Shown piece after piece: positions 11,405-64,000 of a stretch of 64,000 nucleotides of DNA. Each line of letters starts with the position of its first letter. Position 1 is the first letter of the stretch. The notes under the pieces were generated by a model. The model was not told where the DNA came from and made no database searches. It saw only the letters and a program-made list of their open reading frames with translations. This DNA comes from Elephas maximus indicus (Eukaryota > Chordata > Mammalia > Proboscidea > Elephantidae), in NCBI RefSeq assembly GCF_024166365.1, contig NC_064839.1, positions 39,940,378 through 40,004,377 of the forward strand, written 5' to 3'. Made by a program: the position numbers and the translations under genes.

Positions 11405-12950
11405 CATCCCCATTTCTGAAAATTCCCCAGAGAAAACAAGCCCACCTCCCCCATCTTCCTCTCATCATTGACCTGGAAGTTAATCTGGTAATTTTTAGAG
11501 TGATCTGACCCCATGTGTAACATGAGCTGAGCTACGAAAATGTAAAATGTTCTTGCTCTTTGCCCTAACCATTCTTCCTGGATGGAGAATAAATTCCAAA
11601 GAGAGTGGGAAAAACCCTAAAAGACCAAAAGTTATTTCCACAGAATTGTCCATAAAAACCTTACTCATTAATTGCAAAACCCCTGGAAGCAATCCAGATT
11701 CACAACAGAGCGACAAAGGCTGCACATCCAGGGTGGGTTTGTTAACAGAGCACACAGTGTGGACCTTAAAAATGACACAGAATTAATTGGTTTAGGTGCA
11801 TTCGGAGTAAATGCAAAGTGTAAAACCCAAAACCTCATTTTTAATTACAGCATAGTCTTAATGAGGAAGGCTCACCTATGCCCTTTTTTTCTCCTTTCCT
11901 TTGAAGAATTTTAAATCAATGTTTTTCAAATCTCAGCTTTAATAAGTTTCTCTACACATACACTTGCTACTGAAAATTGAAATAGCACATAAATCAGTTA
12001 ATTTTTGGTGACGTAATTCATGCACATGGTAATTCATGTACATGGTACGTTACAGTCTACAGACCTAAAGCAGTGTATGGTGAGCAGTCCCTGGTAGCCT
12101 ATTGACAACCATTTCAGAATGTGGGCTCACCTATTTACAAAACTCAGAAGGGACAGAAAGAGGTCATGTTTTATGGTTCTTCAGCTTAGCTCTTTCCTGC
12201 AAGGCTGATGAAGGCAAAGATTATAAAATGAAACCCAGAGCAGGGAATATACAGCATTTCTCAGAGATACTTCAGAGCATCTTGGCTGGACTGTTTTTCT
12301 CATGTCTAGCTCGAGTCCCTTGTACCATGGTCTCGGTGAGGAAGCAGCTGAGTCCGGGTGGAGAGAGAGGCTGGGCCACCAGAAACAGAAAGAGCAAGCC
12401 ATGTCAGAAAACCAACTCCCTTCTTACCTGCTCAAGTGCCACGATACGGTCTTCTAGGACTGCTGGTGGCTTTAAGGGCCTCTAGAGTGCAGAGCAGGTG
12501 CCAAGTGGCTGGAGGCACTGGGTGCCAGGTGGGAAGAGGCTCTGGCTTCCCCTTTAGTCTGCTTCCTGTCTGATGGGAAGGCAGGGGAAGCTGGAGGCTG
12601 CAGATCCACTTCAGGAACTGCGGCAGCAAGGGCGGGGCAGGGCCACGTGGCCCCACCCTGTCTGGGAGTCCGGAGTAGGAGGCAGCCCCAGCCGAGGAGC
12701 CATCAGAGGAAGTATTCTGACCCACCAGGCCACTAATGGCAGGAATCCCCTGGAGCCCAAGACCTCCTCCCAGCCAGGCTGGTTTGTTTTAAGGAGCTAC
12801 TCCAGCTCCTCTCCAGAACACATGCAACCTGACAAAAACTCTTCTTACAAAACTTAATTAGGTGATGTGGTAGTGCCCAGTGTGTGTCTATGAGACAATG
12901 AGATAATGATCACACAAGACCTTTCTATGAGATTAGATCACTGAGGACTG
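11405..12950. other. Repeat-poor intergenic block, no gene recognised
   Basis: I see no transposon text in 11.49-12.06 kb and little in the rest. 12.10-12.86 kb is moderately GC-rich, with open frames of up to 127 codons that overlap on both strands without recognisable domains. Possible conserved non-coding sequence. Confidence 0.45.
12016..12047. repeat. 16-bp tandem duplication
   Basis: AATTCATGCACATGGT followed directly by AATTCATGTACATGGT. Confidence 0.85.
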
Positions 12951-12954
12951 ATAA

Positions 12955-13050
12955 ATCACCCAGCTTACAGATGTAACACAAGCTTCGAGCGGTAAAATGT
13001 CTTACCCAAGATTACACAGATGGTTACTGAGGTCTAAGCCCAAAGCCTGG
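12955..13050 (-). repeat. MIR SINE
   Basis: TGTCTTACCCAAGATTACAC AGATGG and GAGGTCTAAGCCCAAAGCC. Confidence 0.55.
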
Positions 13051-13474
13051 GCTTTTCCCACTTGACTCAGGAGACATCGTGGCATGATGTGTGGCCTCAA
13101 ACGCAGCACGGAAAGGTCCTGGGGAGAGCAGAGAGAGGTTCTTTGCCCTCAGGCCTTTCTCCAAAGACAACGGCCACGTTGCCTTGGTCAGAGTTCTGTG
13201 CACATCCAGGGGCAGCTCCATCATCTCCACTGAGGAACTAGTCTTTGAAGTTGTTTTCACAGGAAGTTCCCTGATATTATTTACACTGTATTTCTGTTTG
13301 TAGTAGTTGGGGTGGGTCAACCCCCAAGGGATCCTTTGGCTCCTCCACCACTAGACATTACAAGGGGCAGGAGACAGGGCTATGTTCAAATCATCAAAAT
13401 ATCCAAGAGGACAGTTTGCAGTTTCCCTAAATGTGAGCACAGAATCCTTTATTAAAGGGCCCTATTAACATCCG

Positions 13475-13983
13475 GGGAAACCCTGGTGGCATAGTGGTTA
13501 AGAGCTAAGGCAGCTAACCAAAAGGTCAGCAATTTGAATCCACCAGGCACTCTTTGGAGACTCATGGTCCCCCGGACACCTTCTCAGCTCAGGAATGAGG
13601 CCACTCTTGAGGTTCACCCCTACAGCCAAAGACTGAACAGGCCCATGGAACAAAACAAGACTAAACGGGCGCACCAGCGCTGGAGGAGGTACTGGGAAGT
13701 AGGTAAAAAAAAAAAAAAAAAAAAAACAGGAAATCTGGTAATAGGCAACCCAGGGTTGAGAAGGGAGAGTGTTGACATGTCATGGGGTTCTTAACCAAGG
13801 CCATGAAACAATGTGTGTACCGTCTGATGAGAAACTAGTTTATAAACCTTCACCTAAAGCTCAATAAAAAATAATAATAATAAAAGGAAAGAAAAAAAAG
13901 AAACCCTATCGGGCAGTTCTACTCTTTCCTATAGGGTCACTATGAGTCGGAATCGACTCGAAGGCAATGGGTTTGGTTTTTTA
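13475..13983 (+). mobile_element. SINE split by a nested L1 3' end
   Basis: The SINE head (GGAAACCCTGGTGGCATAGT...) runs 13,475 to about 13,565. Its tail resumes at about 13,902 (CCCTATCGGGCAGTTCTACT) and ends GGTTTGGTTTTTT at about 13,983. The missing middle junction is occupied by a 0.33-kb L1 3' UTR fragment. The L1 inserted later than the SINE. Confidence 0.85.
13567..13898 (+). mobile_element. L1 3' UTR fragment inserted in SINE
   Basis: It matches the L1 3' ends at 54.07-54.47 kb (shared text GAGGTTCACCC...CAGCCAAAGA, GTGTTGACATGT, TGAGAAACTA, CACCTAAAGCTCAATAAAAAA). It contains an internal A-run of about 22 bases at 13,704 and ends in AATAAAAAATAATAATAATAAAA. Confidence 0.8.
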
Positions 13984-13988
13984 TTATC

Positions 13989-14137
13989 TGGAGCCCTGGT
14001 ACACAGTGGTTCAGCGTTCTGGCTGCTAACCAAAAGGTCAGCAATTCAAATCCATCAGCTGCTCCTTGGAAACCATGGGACAGTTCTACTCTGTCCTATA
14101 GGGTCACTATAAGTTGGAATCGACTCAACTTATGGTT
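13989..14137 (+). mobile_element. Afrotherian SINE
   Basis: Starts GGAGCCCTGGTACACAGTGG and continues with GCTGCTAACCAAAAGGTCAG and the GGGTCACTATAAGTTGGAAT tail. It follows the split SINE within a few bases, so two SINEs lie head to tail here. Confidence 0.9.
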
Positions 14138-15689
14138 CTTTTTGTTGTAAGTATCTAGGATTCCACAGCCATCTAGTTTAGAAAATGATTGCCCCTTGTC
14201 TTATTCTGAATGTCAACATCTGGCACAAGAGGTTGTTCAAGAAATGCTTTCTCATTTAGACTGGCAAACTGGATTCCTAGTTTGGCCCTCAACTTCCAGC
14301 AGGACAATAATACCCACGCTGGAATGATTTTGGCTAACTCACCCACCCCCAGCGTGTCTGAGACAGTGGCTACACTGGCCACACCTTCTAACATGGCCCT
14401 GCTAGAGCTTTGCCAAGGGGTTGATTTATACCAATCAGGTAGCTTGTGGGATGGGAGGGCGAGTGACTGGAGATGGCGGTGGAGGTGATGGGGACATAGC
14501 AGCAGGACCTCACAAAAGCCTGAACAAAGCCCACTGTGCTCTCTCTAGGGCCTCTTTGCTTGGAAAGATGCCCCTTTCTGTCTCACATACACGGCAACAG
14601 TTCAGCATGGAGGGGGCTCCAGAGATGCACTTCAGTGGCCACAATCCCTCAGAGCTCCTGGGTGCTGAGTGTGCTTCCCAGTGACCTGGACCCCCTGGAG
14701 GTTGGTCTACTCTTCCGTCTTTATAGACAGGGAACAGATCCTGCTAAGCAGCTGGTGAGCCCACGTCATCTGACTCCATGTCCAGTGCTCTTTTCAGGAT
14801 TTCACTCCTTCTTGGATTGCTATGTGCCTAACTCTCTTCTCCAGTAACAGCATCAGCTCCTTAAAGGCAAAAGACCTCCCAGCATGACTTCCTAACAGCA
14901 CTGGGCCCTAATAGCCCCAGGAAATTGTTAATAGTTCTCAATTATCACGTTACACTCTATACACAGGTTTATTCATGACCTGATATTAGTAACTTGTGAA
15001 AACTCCCCAAATGACCTAATCAAAAGAAACTTTCCCATCACTCCCTAAGATTTTGTTCACAGTCAGAGAGCAGGTTCTGCTGGGTGGGGCCTATAGACTG
15101 AAAATTTTGAGGGCCAGGGCTCCGGAAGGCAGTTCAGAGTTGAAAGTAGGGAGCTCAGGAGGAAATGTCTCTGGGATTACAAAAAATCTCACTGGGTATC
15201 AACAGAGCTGCTGGATATGGCGGTGGTATCGAATAGGGGCCTTTAGCTACTTCCAGTTGAGCTGCCAAGCTAACTCTGCCAGATTGTTCTAAAACTGGAA
15301 TTTCCAAACATGGTTGTTTCTCTCAATTTTTTTTTTTTTTTGTTGTTGTTTGTTTCACTTTGAACAAGGAGCAATGTTCTTTGATGATTAATACTCATTC
15401 CCCTACCAGGTGTGATCATCACCAAATTGTGACATATGTCAGGGGTTTGCAACCAATGTTATAAAACAAGCTGTGTATACTGCTGAATGAGAAACTAATT
15501 TGCTCTGTAAACAACAATAAAACCTAAACAATAAAATGTTCCCCCCCGCCAAAACTAAGAGACATTAATACAAAAGGAATGCAGTGAAAAATCTCTTCCC
15601 ACTTTGGTTACCAGCTACCTTGTTACTCCCTTAGAGGCACTGATGTTTTCTACTTTTGTGTATCTTTCCTGAGAAATGCCATAAATAGT

Positions 15690-15750
15690 TATATATTATA
15701 TATAACATACATATACATCCACATACAGATACAAGTACATACATATGCAA
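15690..15750. repeat. AT-rich simple repeat
   Basis: TATATATTATATATAACATA followed by CATA/CATC-like units. Confidence 0.75.
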
Positions 15751-15764
15751 TATTTTTTAAAAAC

Positions 15765-15895
15765 TGATGCCCAGACATCACCAGTAGATGTTCTTAAGAG
15801 TAACCTGGGGCAGAAACCAGGAATCTGTATTCTGATGAACTCAGGCGATTCTGATGTCCCCTGGGCTTCAGAACCACTGCTACAGATTTCCTATC
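15765..15895 (+). mobile_element. MER5-like hAT fossil
   Basis: CAGGAATCTGTATTCTGATG and GGGCTTCAGAACCACTGCTA resemble the MER5 family. Diverged. Confidence 0.5.
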
Positions 15896-16325
15896 ATGTC
15901 CAGACCTATAACCCTTGGCTGCCCATTCCACCTCCATTTTTCAGTCCTGGGACCTGCTGAAAGTTCCAAGGCTAAGACACAGGTCATAGGCTCTTCTGAA
16001 ACTAAACTGCCAGGCACCCTGGAAGACTCCACTGCAAGCCTCAGACGGACAGAAACTGCTAGGTTCTAAAACCTCTCCCCCGACTTCTGGGTGCAGAGCA
16101 GACCGGAGAGGAGATGGCACATAGGTCCTCAGTAAATACTTGTTGAACAAATGAACTTTGCAACCTGTTCTAGTGCGTTAGACGTGTCTCCTGATTTTGG
16201 CTTACAAGGCTTCTGAAGAAGCAGCTTTCGGTTGTGCTGGTTAGAGTTGTGAACGTGATTTCTCTGACTAGTCTGTAGTCTACACTTGCTGATTTACAAG
16301 TTCATCTGAACTTCATAAGAGCCCC

Positions 16326-16409
16326 GTGCCTTGGGCTACCAGATTCTCAAATGGAAACCAACCACTGACCAAGTAGGTGCTCATTTGAGAATCTGGTAGC
16401 CCAAGGCAC
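16326..16409. repeat. Perfect 28-bp inverted repeat with 28-nt spacer
   Basis: Left arm 16,326-16,353 begins GTGCCTTGGGCTACC and ends CTCAAATG. The right arm 16,382-16,409 is its exact reverse complement. The spacer is 16,354-16,381. It lies in intergenic DNA and is not part of a repeat family I recognise. The transcript on either strand would fold into a 28-bp perfect hairpin. Confidence 0.95.
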
Positions 16410-17649
16410 AAATAAGCAAATAGATGAATCATATAAACACAGGTCATTTCTATTTTGAATAAACAGAACACAGGAATTAAAACAATCTGAAGGCCAGGTT
16501 GGTTGCCATCTGAGAGTGGCTCCCAGCATTTCCAGCTTTCCTCTAAAGGGGCTCAAGAAAGACTGCAGAATCATACAGCAGCAAGCATCTGGAGACAAGC
16601 ACCTCCCCGTGAGACGCACAGGCCCCAGGAGGTTTTCCCAGCCCTGGCAGCTGGACTGCTAACATTTACAAACCAACATTCCATCCACAACCCAACTTGG
16701 TCTCCCCACCCCCTCCTCTAAAGAATGCTTTTCTTGGCAAGAGATTTTTCCAAAGGAAAGAACATCTGCAGAACCTCTGCCGGTAGGGTCAGGCGAAAGC
16801 TGAGGCAGCTGAAAAGTTTTTAGTTCTTTCTTAGACCCAAGTCACAGGAACCTAACAGATAAGGAACAGGATAGGAGCAAGCCTCATGACCAAGGGCAAA
16901 TGCCTCAGGGTCCTAACATTACCTCTGAGCTCTATCCAGCCTCTAATATGTTTTGCAACGCTGGAGAGAGCTCCTTATTTACCTGGTCGCCAACCAAACC
17001 AAAGAAGTTGATTAGGTCCCCTTAACAATTACACAGATGGGATCTGTAATTAAGCCTCGTTCAACCACTAAATATTTACTGCACATGTGTTGTAAGTCCT
17101 GGGGCAACAGCTATGAATAAGACAGAATTCCTACTCCAACACACTCAAGCTTCATTCCTTGTACCTGTCTTCCAGAAATTCCACTTACCAGAGTACCCCC
17201 TCTTGCAAAGAACAAGACAACCAATGGAAGCTCAATGGTGACAATTCCCAATTCTGTGCAGTTAATTTTCCTTTCTTACAAAAACACCCTATTACAGTAG
17301 GAAGAATGAGGTTAAGTGTTTCAAACTCGGGTCAGAAAAGAGCCTAGGAATAAGGAGCCACTGCTCAAATACCTATGCTGAGTTTCTCAGATGACTGCAT
17401 GTCAGCATCATAGAGATTGACAGATTAAACAGAGTAGGTTTAGGTGGGGAAACACAGGCCCTGGAATTAAAGCTTTCACACTGGATGGAAACGCAATTCA
17501 CAAGTATTACTATGAGAATCTGTGTGCTAATAAAGGAGCAAGAAAAGCACTATTTAGGAATTCAATTCTTGACAAAACCTGGGTCTCTACTGACTGACCT
17601 AAAAACCAAGTCATGATTAAAGAGATAATCATTTGTAGGAGAAAGCACC

Positions 17650-17775
17650 AGGAACCCCTCTTGACTGGATCATGAGCTCTTCGGGGTCAGAGATTATGGC
17701 TCATTGTTTCTGTTCCTAATTCTAACCCAGTCCTGGCCACAGAAAACCTGTTAATATAAGGTGGCTGAACACACG
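17650..17775 (+). repeat. L2 LINE 3' end
   Basis: ATCATGAGCTCTTCGGGGTC AGAGATTATGGCTCATTG, L2 3' text, diverged. Confidence 0.55.
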
Positions 17776-18419
17776 CACACAAAATAATTTTTTACTTTAT
17801 GAATTTGTGAAAACCACCAAGAGCTCAGGTTACTCCACGCTCAATGAACTGCTTCCTTACTTTGGAGTTTCCTTCAAGTGTGTGGAAGATCTGGGCTTCC
17901 CACATAGCTAGGCAGGAAGAAGGCCAAATTCTTAGATGTAGGCTGGAAAGTTTCTGAGATCAGGCCTACTTAAAGAGTTGACATGCTCCCAAAAGCTCCC
18001 TCCTCATAACCCCCTAGGGTCCTGGCCAAGATGTTACACTGAAGACAGGCCTCCCCTGGTTAAGCCATATGCCTTTAAACAGGGCCCACGTACACATTGT
18101 TCTCAAGAGCAGGTTAGTATCTGAGTTCTTCTGTACTTACTGAGCCCCTTCTGGTAGTCATAAGGGAAAAGATCATTTCAGGATCCAGAGAGACAAAGGG
18201 AACATCTGTTCAATTAGACTACTCAGCTGGAATTCATGCTAAATCTCCTTCACCCCAAGACCTAAAAGTAGAAGAAAGCTAAAACAGGAGAGGAGAAATC
18301 AACCACCCTTTCTCAACATCCAGCAGCAAAAAGCAAAGATCACAATATGGCTATTATTGACCCTGTTTCATCTGCAAAGCAGAAAGGGTGAAGAAAAGTC
18401 AAAGAAACCATCATAGAAT

Positions 18420-19046
18420 TTGAGGCAGGGGAGGAGGCAGGAATGGGCTACAGAGTGCCAGAGAAGGAAGTATGCTCAGTCCTTCCTGTTTGACTCAGGC
18501 TCAAATCTCCCACCTAATTCCTCACCCCCAAAAATGACACGTGTACATCAGCCACCTGAAAAACTAAGTTTGTATTTCTGGTTAGGTTCCAGAGTAGCAG
18601 AACTCAGGAGTTATACTATATCTAACCCGGTCCCCGCTTCAGCTTGCCCCTCTCCCTCCCACAAAAATAACATTGTACAAAAAACTATATTTACAGGAAA
18701 ACCAGTTAAAAATTAAGAGTGTGTACAAAAGTAGACAAGAGAGCCAGAAATCAGAAATATCAATGCAGGGAGAGGCCGTGGGAAAAGGGGACGATCTTAT
18801 TCCACACTGGAACCTGGAGCAAGGTATTTTATACCTGGAAGGGAGAAGTGTAGCAATCTCAGTGCCAGTTTTAGGGGGAACCAATCATTCCAGGGGAGGA
18901 GTTGACGGGAAAGAGCTATTAGCTTTAATATTCACAAAGTCTGAATTACCCAGCCACCTTCTGCCACGTGGGTGCAGAACCAGGTGGTTGTGGTGGTGGG
19001 AATAGGACACAGAGTCCCTGGCAAGCCCCACAAGTAAAGGAGGAGC
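18420..19046 (-). other. SF3B3: SF3B3 3' UTR (extent uncertain)
   Basis: The sequence after the stop codon is free of recognisable transposons down to at least 18.4 kb, which fits a retained 3' UTR. The nearest poly(A)-signal variant is ATTAAA at 18,929-18,924, giving a short UTR of about 140 nt. Further downstream only weaker variants appear (TATAAA near 18.83 kb, AATATA near 18.69 kb). A longer UTR is plausible because the clean sequence continues, but its end cannot be fixed from sequence alone. Confidence 0.6.
18924..18929 (-). promoter_or_regulatory. SF3B3: Candidate proximal poly(A) signal ATTAAA of SF3B3
   Basis: ATTAAA on the minus strand, about 120 nt past the stop codon, in the context GAATATTAAAGC. 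It is the second most common mammalian poly(A) hexamer. No perfect AATAAA was seen on this strand within the next 1.5 kb. Confidence 0.45.
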
Positions 19047-63593
<44,547 letters not shown>

Positions 63594-63679
63594 CTACAGA
63601 GGAACACAGTGGCAAAAAGGCTAATCAATACAGAAAAATCAAAGAAATCTTAGAGCTGGAAAAGAAGGACTTCAGGACC

Positions 63680-63800
63680 CCTCCATTATGCAAACGAGGA
63701 TTCAGGGTCCACAGATGCCAAATGGTTTGCCAAAGCTCATACTACTAGATAATGGCAGAGCTGAAACAGGAACCCTGAGTTACCCATATTAGAGATCACT
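63680..63800 (-). repeat. MIR SINE
   Basis: ATGCAAACGAGGATTCAGGG and ATGGCAGAGCTGAAACAGGA, reverse-strand MIR. Confidence 0.65.
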
Positions 63801-64000
63801 GCCTTCTATTCAAAGCAAAGCATGGTATACTCTGGCTTTCACTATCTTCCTGTGAAATAATTCCCCAAATACAATTTTACCTCTTCATGCAATTTTTCTC
63901 AATAGATACCTTGTCTCTATAGGGAGACTGTTCAACTCAGAGCAAAGTGCTGTTATATTGCCATTTCAAAGAATTTCAACAAGGCATTTGGAATACAGAA

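Larger units (their letters stand above)
14140..18400. other. Intergenic sequence between SF3B3 and downstream region
   Basis: Mostly unique-looking sequence with the MER5-like piece at 15.8 kb, an L1-like 3' end near 15.43-15.54 kb, the perfect hairpin at 16.33-16.41 kb and an L2 end at 17.65 kb. No exon of a known gene is recognised. Its last part (from about 17.8 kb) could be distal SF3B3 3' UTR. Confidence 0.5.

Noticed and set aside
12102-12857. Overlapping plus- and minus-strand frames of 94-127 codons
   Set aside because: Moderate GC content, no recognisable domain and mutually overlapping on both strands. Not called as genes.

Overview
The window is mammalian nuclear DNA, almost certainly from an afrotherian (paenungulate, most likely an elephant). 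The argument is the repeat content. It holds many copies of a tRNA-headed SINE whose 3' tail matches an RTE-type LINE present in the same window, and several L1 copies with one shared 3' UTR, on top of mammal-wide MIR, L2, MaLR and MER5-like relics. Genes are split by canonical GT-AG introns. There are no bacterial-type operons, CRISPR arrays or prophage.

Layout. (1) 1-18.4 kb is intergenic DNA downstream of SF3B3. It holds a 5'-truncated L1 with perfect 18-bp target-site duplications (2.0-5.7 kb), a MaLR retroelement remnant on the minus strand (5.8-6.9 kb), a compact CpG island (7.6-7.9 kb), SINEs, a SINE split by an L1 3' end (13.5-14.0 kb), and an unexplained perfect 28-bp inverted repeat (16.3 kb). 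(2) 18.4-64 kb is the 3' four-fifths of SF3B3 on the minus strand, encoding splicing factor 3b subunit 3. I resolved 22 coding exons from the stop codon at 19,047-19,049 up to 63,593. They sum to 3,084 nt (1,027 codons plus stop). All joins keep frame, and all acceptors and donors are AG/GT. The first part of the gene (about 190 codons plus promoter) lies beyond base 64,000.

Within the SF3B3 introns, in the same orientation, lie the C/D-box snoRNA SNORD111 (58,431-58,508), a full-length processed RPL7 pseudogene with a 16-bp target-site duplication (51.9-52.8 kb), and a 29-nt exon-like segment with strong splice sites that would introduce an immediate stop (40,841-40,869), a candidate poison exon. 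The introns also carry an RTE LINE with a 12-bp TSD, itself interrupted by a 55-bp SINE stub; an old L1 interrupted by a younger L1 3' end; two LTR-like blocks; and about a dozen SINEs.

Functional picture: one housekeeping spliceosome gene is the transcription unit. It hosts a snoRNA released from a spliced intron and may be autoregulated through the poison exon. The rest is a layered record of retrotransposition. I found no novel protein-coding system. The best leads are the candidate poison exon, the perfect hairpin at 16.3 kb and the CpG island between SF3B3 and its downstream neighbour. Exon numbers 5-26 and residue numbers 191-1217 assume the human gene (26 exons, 1,217 residues) and are inferred by counting back from the stop codon.
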